A stretch of 64,000 nt of DNA from Streptomyces sp. ASQP_92 (GCF_025399895.1 NZ_JAODUA010000008.1:1-64000), one strand, 5' to 3'; shown: positions 1 to 8,663, counted from the stretch's first letter. The notes: a model not told the origin generated them from the letters alone. Translations and numbers: made by a program.

Positions 1-190
1 TCCTCGGCGCCTTTCCGGTTCTCCCTCTCGGGTTTCCCTTTCCGGCGGCTCCGACTCTATCAGATCCTTTCGGGCCTGATTCCCGGTCGAAATCGGGTTG
101 TCTTCCCGGCGGTTGGGCCGTTTCGACGTCCCGAACTCTAGCGGAACCTTCCGGTGATTCGTAATCGAGTCTCCGGACCGGCCATAAAGG

Positions 191-210
191 GAATTCGGCA
201 TGCCGAATTC
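191..210. promoter_or_regulatory. Perfect 20-bp palindrome, candidate operator
   Basis: The sequence GAATTCGGCATGCCGAATTC reads the same on both strands and has no loop, which suits a dimeric DNA-binding protein better than a terminator. The regulated gene is probably left of the window. No regulator is identified. Confidence 0.4.
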
Positions 211-243
211 ACCCCGGCCGGGGGTCTAGCTGAGTTGGGGGGT

Positions 244-263
244 GCCGCAGAATTCTCTGCGGC
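244..263. other. Small hairpin, GCCGCAGA stem with ATTC loop
   Basis: GCCGCAGA is followed by ATTC and then TCTGCGGC, an 8-bp perfect stem with a 4-nt loop. There is no T-tract, so a terminator role is possible but unproven. It lies 34 bp after the 20-bp palindrome. Confidence 0.35.
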
Positions 264-466
264 GGATGGTCGTCGCGGAACCGTCCCGGCTGCACGACAA
301 CTCGGAGAACACTACACGACGGCTCCCCCGGCGCGGGAACGCCCCCATGGGAGGAAGCGGAGCCGGTGCTCGCCGCCCAGGTCCGCCGTGAGCCCCGGGG
401 GCGCCCCGCGACCGGGGCCGGGTCGGTTGCCGACCGAGGCCGGGCCGTTACTCGCGAGGGGCCCCG

Positions 467-1549
467 CTACTCGCGATGGCGGAGCAGCAGCATCGCCGCG
501 TCGTCGTGCAGGGGGCCCTCCGTATGGAGGATGAGGTCGCGCCTCAGGGCCTCGAGGGCGGCCTCGGGGTCGGGGTCCTTCAGGAAGAGGGTGCGGGCGC
601 CCAGGGGGTAGAAGGCGCCGGTGCGGTCGCGGGCCTCGGTGACGCCGTCGGTGTAGAGGAGGAGCTGGTCGCCGGGGGCGAAGGCGACCCGGAAGGGCCT
701 CGGGCCCTCTCCCGAGCCGAGTCCCAGGCCGAGCGGCAGCGCGTACTGGTCGGGTTCGGGGAAGGACACCGAGCCGTCGGCGCGTACCAACAGGGGAGGC
801 GGATGGCCGTAGTTGAGGAACACCGCCCCGTTCGCGGGGTCGAGTTCGGCGATGATCGCGGTGACGAACTTCTCGCCCTCAAGGGCCCGGCCCACCGCCC
901 GTTCGATGCGCGCGCCGACCCCCTTCAGGTCCGGTTCGTCGTGCGCCGCCTCCCGGAACGCGCCAAGGACCACGGCCGCCGTCTCCACCGATTCGAGGCC
1001 CTTGCCCTGCACATCCCCGATGATCACCCGTACTCCTTCGGGCGACGACACCACCTCGTACAGGTCTCCGCCGATCCGGGCCTCCGCGACCGCCGAGGTG
1101 TACGAGACCGCCGCGCGCAGATGGCCCGCGCTGCGTGGCACCGGGCGCAGCAGGACGCGCTGGGCGACCTCGGCGATGGAGCGCATGCCGGCGAGTTCGG
1201 CCTCGCGGCGCTGGCGCATCACGCTGCCGGCCACGCCCACGGCGGTCACCCCGGCGACGGCGGCGAGCGACGCATAGCCCCGGCGCTCCTCGAAGAGCTG
1301 GCTGTATATCCCGAGCCCGACCCCGGCCACGAGCGCGATCAGCCCGACGAGGACGGTGCGCCGCCAGCCTCCGACGAGGCCGGCGAAGGCGGGGCCGAGG
1401 GAGACCAGCGGCAGCAGTCCGACGGTGGGGCCCGCGATCAGGTTGGCCACGACGACCAGCGCCATCACCGCGTACGGCAGCACCCACAGGACGTCGGGGA
1501 CGGCCTGCTCCTCGGTACGGGTGTGGCCTTCGACGGTTCTGCGCACCAT
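467..1549 (-). CDS. Membrane-anchored SpoIIE-type PP2C serine/threonine phosphatase
   Basis: This 360-aa protein is predicted to dephosphorylate serine or threonine residues, probably on anti-anti-sigma (STAS) partners as Streptomyces SpoIIE-domain proteins do. The first ~110 residues form about four hydrophobic segments. The cytoplasmic PP2C/SpoIIE domain follows with its acidic metal-binding motifs: GGDLY, GDVQGKG, YTDGVTEA and a final HDDAAMLL. There is no PAS, GAF or HATPase domain, so the signal probably enters through the membrane part. I chose the ATG at 1549 because an AAAGGGG ribosome site lies about 9 nt upstream; an upstream in-frame start at 1606 lacks one. No sigma factor or STAS gene lies nearby, so the partner is unknown. 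Confidence 0.85.
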   Translation of the reverse strand: MVRRTVEGHTRTEEQAVPDVLWVLPYAVMALVVVANLIAGPTVGLLPLVSLGPAFAGLVGGWRRTVLVGLIALVAGVGLGIYSQLFEERRGYASLAAVAGVTAVGVAGSVMRQRREAELAGMRSIAEVAQRVLLRPVPRSAGHLRAAVSYTSAVAEARIGGDLYEVVSSPEGVRVIIGDVQGKGLESVETAAVVLGAFREAAHDEPDLKGVGARIERAVGRALEGEKFVTAIIAELDPANGAVFLNYGHPPPLLVRADGSVSFPEPDQYALPLGLGLGSGEGPRPFRVAFAPGDQLLLYTDGVTEARDRTGAFYPLGARTLFLKDPDPEAALEALRRDLILHTEGPLHDDAAMLLLRHRE

Positions 1550-1648
1550 GGCCGCACCCCTTTCACACCCTTGGGCATCCATTTCGCCATCAGGGGTGCG
1601 CCGCAACCCTTCCGTTACCGAATCGAGGCCGCGCGCCCGCCGCGAAGG

Positions 1649-2830
1649 TCAGGCGCTGGCGCGCTTGCGGGGGGTCGTCTTCTTGGCGGCCGTCTTCTTC
1701 GCGGTGGTGGAGGTGGACTTCTTCGCGCCGGTGGACTTGGGGTTCGCCGCGGCGGACTTCTTGGCGGCGGTGGTCGCCTTGCCGGCGGTGCTCTTCCTGC
1801 CCTGTGAGGTCTTGGTCTGCGTGGCTCTGCCCGGTGCGGTCTTCGTCTGTGAGGTCTTGCTCTGGGTGGACTTCGCCGGGGCCGACTTGGACTCCGAGGA
1901 CTTCTTCGCCGTGGTCCTGGACGTCGTCTTCTTCGCCGGCGCGGACTTGCGCGACGTCGCCTTGCGCGAACTCAGCTCGGTGACCTCGGCGACCTCGTCA
2001 CCGTCCGCCTCGCCGTCGCCCTGCCCTTCCCCACTCTCGCCGCCGTCCTCGCCACGGGCGGCCTTCGCGGCCTTGACGCTGTTCTCCAGGGCGGCCATCA
2101 GGTCGATGACCTTGCCGCCCTTGGCGGCGGGAGCGGGTTCCGCCGTGGGGACCGCGCCGTCGGCCTTGGCCGCGATGAGCTCCTCGACGGCGGCCCGGTA
2201 GTCGTCGTGCAGGGTCGACATGTCGACCTCGCCGAGGGTGTCCATCAGGGCGTCCGCCAAGTCGAGTTCGGCCTCGCGGACGCTGACGTCGGCCTCGGGG
2301 GCGGCGTCCTCGGAGGCCCGGATCTCGTCCGGCCAGAGCAGCCCGTGCATCGCGATCACGTCGTCCACCACCCGGAGCATGCCGAGCCGCTCACGTCCGC
2401 GCAGCGCGAATTTGGCGATGGCGACCTTCCGACTGCGCTTGAGGGCCTCGCGCAGCAGCGTGTACGGCTTGGCGGCCGGCACCCCGTTGGCGGAGAGGTA
2501 GTACGCGGCGTCCATCTGGAGGGGGTCGATCGAGTCGGCCGGTACGAACGCGACGATCTCGATCGTCTTGGCGGTGGGCAGCGGCAGCGAGGCCAGGTCG
2601 GCGTCGGTGATGGGGATCATCGAGCCGTCGGCGTCCTCGTACGCCTTGCCGATCTCGTCGGTGCTCAGCTCCTCGCCGTCCAGCTCGCACACCTTGCGGT
2701 AGCGGACCCGGCCGCCGTCCTCGGTGTGGATCTGGCGGAACGAGATCGAGTGGTTCTCGGTGGCGTTGACGAGCTTGATCGGAATGCTGACCAGGCCGAA
2801 CGAAATCGCACCGTTCCAGATGGATCGCAC
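1649..2830 (-). CDS. ku: Ku homodimer, NHEJ DNA-end-binding protein
   Basis: Bacterial Ku rings bind double-strand ends and recruit the NHEJ polymerase and ligase. Residues 1 to about 260 form the single Ku core, opening with the typical RSIWNGAISFGLVSIPIKL. An acidic linker (about 265-285) follows, and then a ~105-residue tail rich in K, T, S and A with repeated KKST/KKTT-like units. Such lysine-rich tails in Streptomyces and mycobacterial Ku bind DNA and allow internal loading. The start is a GTG behind GAGGAGAAAAC. The gene is divergent from the polymerase and ligase genes across only 59 bp, so both sides probably share one regulatory region. Confidence 0.95.
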   Translation of the reverse strand: MRSIWNGAISFGLVSIPIKLVNATENHSISFRQIHTEDGGRVRYRKVCELDGEELSTDEIGKAYEDADGSMIPITDADLASLPLPTAKTIEIVAFVPADSIDPLQMDAAYYLSANGVPAAKPYTLLREALKRSRKVAIAKFALRGRERLGMLRVVDDVIAMHGLLWPDEIRASEDAAPEADVSVREAELDLADALMDTLGEVDMSTLHDDYRAAVEELIAAKADGAVPTAEPAPAAKGGKVIDLMAALENSVKAAKAARGEDGGESGEGQGDGEADGDEVAEVTELSSRKATSRKSAPAKKTTSRTTAKKSSESKSAPAKSTQSKTSQTKTAPGRATQTKTSQGRKSTAGKATTAAKKSAAANPKSTGAKKSTSTTAKKTAAKKTTPRKRASA

Positions 2831-2889
2831 GTTTTCTCCTCTTCGCCCCCGAAGAGTGTGGTTCGTGTGGTTCGTGGGACTCTCATCGT

Positions 2890-3774
2890 ATGACGCCGAT
2901 CACGGAGGTGGAGGGGCGGCGGGTGGCCCTGTCGAACCTGGACAAGGTGCTCTACCCGGCCACCGGCACCACCAAGGGCGAGTTGCTGCACTACTGCGCC
3001 TCGGTCTCGGGCCCGCTCCTGGCCCAGCTCGACGATCGTCCCGTGTCGTTCCTGCGCTTCCCCGACGGTCCGGGCGGCCAGCGCTTCTTCACCAAGAATC
3101 CGCCGCCGGGCACCCCCACGTGGGTGAAGACCGCCGAGGTGCCGCGCACCGAGGACAAGGCGGCCCGCCAGGTCGTGGTGTCGGATCTGGCCACCTTGAT
3201 GTGGGCCGCGAACCTCGTGGTGGAGTTCCACACCCCGCAGTGGCGGGCCGGGGCTCCCGGGCAGGCCGACCGGCTGGTGCTCGACCTCGACCCGGGAGAG
3301 CCCGCGAGCATCGTCGAGTGCTGCACGGTGGCGCGGTGGCTGCGGGACCGGCTCGCGGCGGACGGGCTGAGCGCCTACGCCAAGACGTCGGGGTCCAAGG
3401 GGCTGCACCTGCTCTCGGCGCTGGAGCCGACCCCTTCCGCGCAGGTCTCGGCGTACGCGAAGAAGCTGGCCAGGGAGGCGGAGGCGGAGCTGCCCGGGCT
3501 GGTCACGCACAAGATGGCCAAGGCGCTGCGGCCCGGGAAGGTGTTCGTCGACTTCAGCCAGAACGCGGCGGCGAAGACGACGGCGACGCCCTACACGGTG
3601 CGCGCCAAGGACCGTCCGACGGTGTCCGCGCCGGTGTCCTGGGCGGAGGTCGAGGCGTGTACCGACCCTGCGGAGCTGGCGTTTCTGATCGGTGACATCG
3701 GCCCCCGTCTGGAGCGGGACGGTGATCTGCTCGCCCCCCTCTCCGACCCCGACGGAGCGGGCCGGCTGCCATGA
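2890..3774 (+). CDS. ligD: LigD-type NHEJ primase-polymerase
   Basis: This 294-aa stand-alone archaeo-eukaryotic primase (AEP) family polymerase fills gaps at broken ends and prefers ribonucleotides in characterised LigD enzymes. The metal-binding DxD is in LVLDLDPGEP (about 130-137). SGSKGLH (167-173) and VFVDFSQN (about 218-225) are the other conserved AEP motifs. In many bacteria this domain is fused to ligase and phosphoesterase domains in one LigD; here it is separate. The ligase frame overlaps it by an ATGA, which implies translational coupling. No clear Shine-Dalgarno precedes the ATG at 2890. A phosphoesterase domain was not found. Confidence 0.92.
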   Translation: MTPITEVEGRRVALSNLDKVLYPATGTTKGELLHYCASVSGPLLAQLDDRPVSFLRFPDGPGGQRFFTKNPPPGTPTWVKTAEVPRTEDKAARQVVVSDLATLMWAANLVVEFHTPQWRAGAPGQADRLVLDLDPGEPASIVECCTVARWLRDRLAADGLSAYAKTSGSKGLHLLSALEPTPSAQVSAYAKKLAREAEAELPGLVTHKMAKALRPGKVFVDFSQNAAAKTTATPYTVRAKDRPTVSAPVSWAEVEACTDPAELAFLIGDIGPRLERDGDLLAPLSDPDGAGRLP

Positions 3775-4676
3775 GCGCCGAGGCGCCGCGCCCGCCGCTC
3801 TCCGTCGCCCTCGCCGAGGCGGTGGGCACGCTGCCGCGCGGGGCGGGCTGGGCGTACGAGCCGAAGTTCGACGGTCACCGGATGGTGGTGTTCCGCACCG
3901 CGGAGCGGGTGGTGCTCCAGGCCCGCTCGGGGCGGATCATCACCGCCGCCTTTCCCGATCTGGCCGACGCGGCAAGGGAGTTGGCGCCGGGGACCGTGCT
4001 GGACGGGGAGGTGGTGGTGTGGACGCAGGGGCGTACCGACTTCGCGGCCGTCCAGCGCCGGGCCGCCGCGACCCCGGCCCGCGCTCCTCTGCTGGCCCGC
4101 CGCCTGCCCGCCTCGTACGCCGCCTTCGATCTGCTCGCGGAGGCGGGCCGGGATCTGCGGGCCGAGCCGTACGAGGTGAGGCGGGCCCGGCTCGTCGAGG
4201 TGCTCGGCCCGCTGGGACCGCCGCTCCAGGCGGTGCCGATGACCACCTCGGTGGAGACGGCGCTGACCTGGTACGAGACGCTGCCGGCGAGCGGGATCGA
4301 GGGGCTGGTCGCCAAGCGTCTGAACGCCCCGTACCGGTCGGGGCACCGCGCCTGGCGCAAGGTGCGGCACACCGACACCCGGGAGGCGGTGGTCATCGGC
4401 CACACCGGCAGCCCGGCCCGCCCGGCCGCGCTGGTCCTGGTGCTGCCCGGCGACGACGTGCCGGTGGTGTCGAGTCCGCTGCCGGCCGCCCTGCGCGCGG
4501 AGGCGGGCCGTGCGCTCGCCCCGCTCGTGGCCGAGGGCGGCGGCACGGCGGTGGCGGCGGGTCTGGGCGAGGTGGACTACCGGGCGGTCGGCCCGGGGCT
4601 GCTCGCGGAGGTGGAGTGGGCGACGACGCGGCACGTGGGGGCGGTGGTCCTGCGGCTGCGCGGGGCGGGGGGCTGA
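3771..4676 (+). CDS. ATP-dependent DNA ligase (LigD ligase domain)
   Basis: This 301-aa ligase seals ends prepared by Ku and the adjacent polymerase. The adenylation motif is EPKFDGHR with nucleotidyl lysine K32. Motifs further on include EGLVAKRLNAPYRSG (about 174-190) and WRKVR, followed by an OB-fold-like C-terminus. The length matches a minimal nucleotidyltransferase plus OB fold without accessory domains. It starts inside the stop codon of the polymerase gene (ATGA overlap), so the two are one operon. It ends 28 bp from the convergent NERD-like gene. Confidence 0.92.
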   Translation: MSAEAPRPPLSVALAEAVGTLPRGAGWAYEPKFDGHRMVVFRTAERVVLQARSGRIITAAFPDLADAARELAPGTVLDGEVVVWTQGRTDFAAVQRRAAATPARAPLLARRLPASYAAFDLLAEAGRDLRAEPYEVRRARLVEVLGPLGPPLQAVPMTTSVETALTWYETLPASGIEGLVAKRLNAPYRSGHRAWRKVRHTDTREAVVIGHTGSPARPAALVLVLPGDDVPVVSSPLPAALRAEAGRALAPLVAEGGGTAVAAGLGEVDYRAVGPGLLAEVEWATTRHVGAVVLRLRGAGG

Positions 4677-4704
4677 GCCGGGGCGGGTGCCGGTCCAGGG
4701 GCGT

Positions 4705-5502
4705 TCAGGCGCGCAGCCAGGTCCTGCGGTCCCGGGCGGTCCAGTACAGGGACTCCACGTCGGCCGGTTTGAGGACGCCGCCGCGGTGGGCGAGGTCCGG
4801 AATCTCGGTGTCCCTCAGGACACTGACGTCGGGCGCCGGGCCGCGTTCCACCCGCTCGGCGCCGACCAGGACGACGACCGCGCGCACCGCCGCCGCGAGG
4901 GCCAGGGAGGCGCGTTCGGCGTCGTGTCGGGCGGTGCGCAGCAGAGGTGACGGGGCCGCCCTGCCCACCGCGACCAGCGGGTCGGCGATCCGCACCCGGT
5001 GGCGCCGGGCGTGCAGGGAGCGCACCGCGAGCGCGCCCGCGGGCCCGATGAGCAGGTGGTGGAGGGTGGCGTTGCCGGGCAGCGGCACCGAGTGCAGGAC
5101 CCGCCAGCCCGCGCCGTCGAGCCGGTCGAGCGCGGCCCCGGTGGCCTGTTGGGCGGCGAGGTCCCGGCGGCGCGGATCGGCCCGCAGCCGGTGGGCGCCC
5201 CCGTTCCGCTCCAGCTCGCCGAGGAGGGCCTCGGCCGGCCGGTTGGGCGCGAGGTCGTCGTCGGGGTGCAGGCCGAGCCGGGCCAGGTCGGTGGCGGTCG
5301 GCACGGGTGGCGGCCCGACGAGGGGTTCCCCGACCACGTACGGGCGCAGCGCGGCGAGCACCTCGTCCCGGTGGTCGTCGAGCAGCAGCGATACGCGTCC
5401 GGTGTCGCGGTCGTACCAGGCGACGCTGCGCCCGTCCGGGAGGCTGACGTACAGTCGCGCCTGTCCGTGCCGGTGTACCGGTGTGACCCGCAGTCCTGCC
5501 AT
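4705..5502 (-). CDS. NERD-like domain protein, probably catalytically degenerate
   Basis: The 265-aa protein has an N-terminal part of unknown fold (1-110) and a C-terminal region that resembles the NERD nuclease-related domain: AAQQATGAALDRLDGAGWRVLHSVPLPG followed by LLIGPAGALAV. In typical NERD proteins the strand after the loop reads IDHLLIGPxGVxxIxSK. Here the ID is LH and the SK is SL, so the PD-(D/E)xK-like catalytic residues appear to be lost. It converges on the NHEJ ligase gene, which may be coincidence or may point to a DNA-end-related role. No signal peptide is seen. The NERD assignment is moderately sure and the lack of activity is inferred. Confidence 0.65.
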   Translation of the reverse strand: MAGLRVTPVHRHGQARLYVSLPDGRSVAWYDRDTGRVSLLLDDHRDEVLAALRPYVVGEPLVGPPPVPTATDLARLGLHPDDDLAPNRPAEALLGELERNGGAHRLRADPRRRDLAAQQATGAALDRLDGAGWRVLHSVPLPGNATLHHLLIGPAGALAVRSLHARRHRVRIADPLVAVGRAAPSPLLRTARHDAERASLALAAAVRAVVVLVGAERVERGPAPDVSVLRDTEIPDLAHRGGVLKPADVESLYWTARDRRTWLRA

Positions 5503-5655
5503 AGCCCCATCACCCCACCCCGACCATGGGAACAGCCCGTGCCCGTGAGGGCAATAAGTCGTGGGGGCGTCTCACAACGCGATGGACGCAGGGCGGTCAT
5601 GACCACGACACTTACGCGCGACGAAGACCAGGCATTCCGGGAGGGGAAACACTCA

Positions 5656-5961
5656 ATGATCATCTTTGGCACCCGCGGCTATCTCTACCAGCTCGCGATG
5701 CTCACGCTCGTGTGCGGAAACTGCGGCAATCCTTCCGCGCACTCGCTGCGCAAGTACGTCACGAAGTTCACGCTGTTCTTCGTTCCGCTGTTCCCGTTCT
5801 CGACGAAGTTCCGTACGCAGTGCACGTTCTGCGGTCTTGAGCAGCAGATCACCAAGGAGCAGGCCGAGGGCCTCCTCGCCCAGCCGGTCGCGCCGCAGCA
5901 GGCGTACGGCCAGCAGCCGCAGCCCGGCCAGATGCAGGGCCAGAACCCGTACCAGCAGTAG
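5656..5961 (+). CDS. Small zinc-ribbon protein
   Basis: This 101-aa protein has two CxxC pairs, CGNC near residue 20 and CTFC near residue 58, separated by a hydrophobic stretch (FTLFFVPLFPF). That makes a zinc-ribbon that may lie against the membrane. The C-terminus is glutamine- and proline-rich and disordered. I start at the ATG at 5656 because GAGGGG lies just upstream. Similar zinc-ribbon proteins are common in Streptomyces and their function is not established. Confidence 0.8.
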   Translation: MIIFGTRGYLYQLAMLTLVCGNCGNPSAHSLRKYVTKFTLFFVPLFPFSTKFRTQCTFCGLEQQITKEQAEGLLAQPVAPQQAYGQQPQPGQMQGQNPYQQ

Positions 5962-6072
5962 GACGGGCCGCACGGCGGTCCAGCGCGCGGTGACAGCATC
6001 GCCCGCTCCTCTACGGCGAGCTGTCACCCGGGCGCGGCAAGGCCGCAACAGCGGACATTCAGCGTCATACCC

Positions 6073-6542
6073 ATGACGACGCCCACCCCGCCGCGCATCG
6101 CACGGACCCGCACCGCACGACCCCGCACGGCGGGGCTCGCGGTCTCCTCCGCGCTCGCGCTCGCCCTGGGCGGCGGACTGCTGGCCTGCGCCCCCGAGCC
6201 GGTGGCCAAGACGCCCGACATCCAGGTGCGCGATGCCGCCGCCCCGAGGGCGAGGACGGCCGTCGGCCCGATGGCGGCCGCCGAGCCGACCCGGCTCGTC
6301 ATCCCGTCCGCGGGGGTCGACGCGGGCCCGGTGCTGCGGCTCGGGGTGGACTCGGCGCGGGAGCTGGAGGTGCCGCCGGTGGACCGGGCCGAGCAGGCCG
6401 GCTGGTACACCGGCAGCGTCACCCCGGGCGAGAAGGGGGCCGCGGTGCTGGTCGCGCACTACGCATCATCTTCTACGCCGACCTCGTCGAGGCCCGACAG
6501 ACCGCCGGGGCTCCGGCGGAGCCCCGGCGGACGGTGAAATAA
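6073..6542 (+). pseudogene. Class F sortase remnant with internal deletion
   Basis: The frame from 6073 encodes a signal/anchor segment and the beginning of a class F sortase: TRLVIPSAGVDAGPV, then AGWYTGSVTPGEKGAAVLVAHY. At that point sortases continue with about 65 residues up to the catalytic LITC and an arginine. Here the sequence jumps, in another frame starting at 6462, to RIIFYADLVEAR, which resembles the last strand of the same fold and runs to a TAA at 6540. The catalytic cysteine region is missing and the frames do not match. The natural call is a deletion pseudogene. The unshifted frame would stop at 6537. An assembly error is the other explanation. Confidence 0.6.
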
Positions 6543-6570
6543 CCTGGGGTTCCCGCACGACAGGAGCACC

Positions 6571-7347
6571 TTGATCCGCCAGCGCCGCACCGCCCTCCTG
6601 GCACCCCTGCTGACCGCAGTGGGTGCCCTGGTGCTGTCCGGCTGCGGCGGCGCGGGCCAGCTGGAGAGTTCGGGCGCGACGCCGACCGCCGTCGGGCCCA
6701 TCCACCTGTGGCCGGGCCTGCCGCCCGCGACCGCGACGCCCAACGACTACGGCGAGACCGACACCGAGCAGGTGCCCGGCATCAAGGTGACCGGCGGCGA
6801 CGTGCACAAGCTGAACCCCGTCGCCGTGGTGCAGGCCGAGGTGAAGGCGCACCCGAACACCTACAGCGGCGAGGACGGCCTGTACGACGAAACGGTTCGC
6901 CAGCTCGCCACCTGCAAGCAGAAGCCGGCCGGCTGCCCGGTCCTCAAGCCGTACTACCGGGACCTGACCGGGGACGGCAGGGACGAGCTCATCCTCGGCA
7001 TCCGGATGCCGGACCAGAACCTCGCGGTGCGCTGCTACATGCCGGCCAAGGACGGCGGCCTGATCCGCATCATGTCCACCGTCGACCAGATCATCAGCGT
7101 GGACCTGGCCGGGCGCGACGTGATCCTGCGGTCGGTCGCGACGGGCATGTCGGGGTACGAGTACCGCACCGCGTGGTCCTGGGACGACCACCAGCAGGCG
7201 ATGCTCCCCACCCGGGACGAGATCGTCCGGAACAAACCGGGCGGCAAGCACCCCGCACCGACCGGCGCCGGGCAGATACCGCCGTCGCCGAAGAAGAAGC
7301 CGTCGACGGCGAGCCCGTCGGCCACCCCCACGGCGGACGCACCATGA
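6571..7347 (+). CDS. Secreted lipoprotein with FG-GAP-like motif, partner of the kinase
   Basis: This 258-aa protein has a lipoprotein signal peptide ending in LSGC (C25). The body contains DLTGDGRDELILGI, which resembles a calcium-binding FG-GAP/VCBS repeat, and the C-terminus is a proline/lysine/serine tail. I take the TTG at 6571 because an AGGAG box precedes it. Its stop overlaps the start of the histidine kinase (ATGA), so the two are co-translated. By analogy with CseA next to CseC, it may tune the kinase from the outer membrane face. That is inference, because sequence similarity to CseA was not tested. Confidence 0.75.
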   Translation: MIRQRRTALLAPLLTAVGALVLSGCGGAGQLESSGATPTAVGPIHLWPGLPPATATPNDYGETDTEQVPGIKVTGGDVHKLNPVAVVQAEVKAHPNTYSGEDGLYDETVRQLATCKQKPAGCPVLKPYYRDLTGDGRDELILGIRMPDQNLAVRCYMPAKDGGLIRIMSTVDQIISVDLAGRDVILRSVATGMSGYEYRTAWSWDDHQQAMLPTRDEIVRNKPGGKHPAPTGAGQIPPSPKKKPSTASPSATPTADAP

Positions 7348-8663
7348 GACTCCCCCGGACGCCCCGGCTGCCGCTGCCCGCCTGGACCGCCACCCTCACC
7401 TGGAAGGCCGCGGTGTTCATCACCGTGATGTGCTGCGCGCTCGCCGCGCTGCTCGGCGTCCTGGTGCATGTGTCGGTGACCCGGCAGACCGTGGGCGAGG
7501 CCCGCGGCAAGGCACTCGACCGGCTCACGGACGTCACCCTGATGTACGAGGCGGGCGAACAGCTGCCGCCGGGTTCCGGCCTCGACCCGCCCCAGCTCCC
7601 CGCCTCGCTGCGCGCCCTCGCCCTCTCCGGCAAGCGAGGCACCCTGGTCGACGACGACAACGGCCGCCCCACCATGTGGGCCGCGGGCCCGGCCGACGGC
7701 AAGGCGCTGGCCGCCGAGATCGACTACACCCAGAGCGCCCGCACCATCAACGGCCTGGACAAGGCGATCCTCGGCTCGTCCATCCTGGCCATCGGCGCGA
7801 CCCTGCTGGTCGGCGTCTTCGCGGTCACCCGGGTCACCCGGCGGCTGCACCAGACGGCGACGGTGGCCCGCAGGATCGACGCGGGCGACCTCGACGCCCG
7901 CGTCAACGACCCCCGGACCAAGGACCCCTCGCGCCCCCAGGACGAGGTGGCCACCGTCGCCGGGGCCCTGGACACGATGGCCTCCACGCTCCAGGGCAAA
8001 CTCCTCAGCGAACAGCGCTTCACCGCGGACGTGGCGCACGAGCTGCGCACCCCCCTGACCGGCCTGCACGCGGCGGCCGAGCTGCTGCCGGAGGGACGGC
8101 CCGCCGAGCTCGTACGGGACCGGGTGCGGGCGATGCGCTCGCTCACCGAGGACCTCCTGGAGATATCCCGCCTGGACGCGGGCAGCGAGACGGTCGACCT
8201 CGACCTCCAGCAGCTCGCCCCGGTGGTCGAGCGGGTGGTGCGCGCCTCCGTCGCGTCGGGGACCGCCGAGGCGGACACCACCGTGACGGTCGTACGCGAT
8301 GCCTGCGTGGAGACCGACAAGCGCCGCCTGGAGCGGGTCGTCGGCAATCTGGTGGCCAACGCCCACCGGCACGGCAAGGCCCCGGTCGAGCTGACCGTGC
8401 ACGGCCCCGTCGTGACGGTGCGCGACCACGGCACCGGCTATCCGGACTACCTCCTCGACCACGGGCCGCAGCGTTTTCGCACGGATGCCGGAAGCAAGGG
8501 ACACGGCCTCGGACTGACCATCGCGGTGGGCCAGGCCGCCGTGATCGGCGCGGAGCTCACCTTCAGCAACGCCCCGGACGGCGGAGCGGTGGCCCGGCTC
8601 GAACTCCCCGAGTACGCCGACCTGGAAACGCCCACCGGGGAAGGCGCCCCGCACGGCGCGTGA
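7344..8663 (+). CDS. Membrane histidine kinase (HAMP, HisKA, HATPase)
   Basis: This 439-aa two-component sensor has TM1 at about 20-44, an extracytoplasmic loop of ~90 residues, TM2 at about 137-160, then HAMP, a dimerisation helix with the phospho-accepting H232 in ADVAHELRTPLTG, and an HATPase domain with the N-box NLVANAHRHG and the G-box GKGHGLGLT-like GSKGHGLGLT. No response regulator gene lies in the flanking 5 kb, so the partner is elsewhere. The ATGA overlap with the lipoprotein gene indicates a joint sensing unit. It resembles CseC in layout, but sigE and cseB are not here. Confidence 0.88.
   Translation: MRLPRTPRLPLPAWTATLTWKAAVFITVMCCALAALLGVLVHVSVTRQTVGEARGKALDRLTDVTLMYEAGEQLPPGSGLDPPQLPASLRALALSGKRGTLVDDDNGRPTMWAAGPADGKALAAEIDYTQSARTINGLDKAILGSSILAIGATLLVGVFAVTRVTRRLHQTATVARRIDAGDLDARVNDPRTKDPSRPQDEVATVAGALDTMASTLQGKLLSEQRFTADVAHELRTPLTGLHAAAELLPEGRPAELVRDRVRAMRSLTEDLLEISRLDAGSETVDLDLQQLAPVVERVVRASVASGTAEADTTVTVVRDACVETDKRRLERVVGNLVANAHRHGKAPVELTVHGPVVTVRDHGTGYPDYLLDHGPQRFRTDAGSKGHGLGLTIAVGQAAVIGAELTFSNAPDGGAVARLELPEYADLETPTGEGAPHGA

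Larger units (their letters stand above)
1..466. other. Gene-free leading region
   Basis: No convincing coding frame was found here. Open frames on the plus strand run antisense into the phosphatase gene and have poor codon structure. The region is less GC-rich than the genes around it. It holds a perfect 20-bp palindrome (191-210) and an 8-bp-stem hairpin (244-263), each containing GAATTC. It probably carries the promoter or end of a gene lying left of the window together with the 3' flank of the phosphatase gene. I cannot tell which gene it serves. Confidence 0.6.

Noticed and set aside
366..611. Plus-strand 81-codon frame behind GGAGGAAGCGG
   Set aside because: Although it has an RBS-like sequence, it overlaps the phosphatase gene antisense and has no recognisable protein.
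6073..6537. Intact secreted 154-aa protein
   Set aside because: The frame is sortase-like up to VLVAHY and then becomes low-complexity, while the correct-looking continuation is in another frame.
6571..8663. Part of the sigE-cseABC envelope stress operon
   Set aside because: The lipoprotein-kinase order fits only partly. sigE and cseB are absent, so the name was not used.
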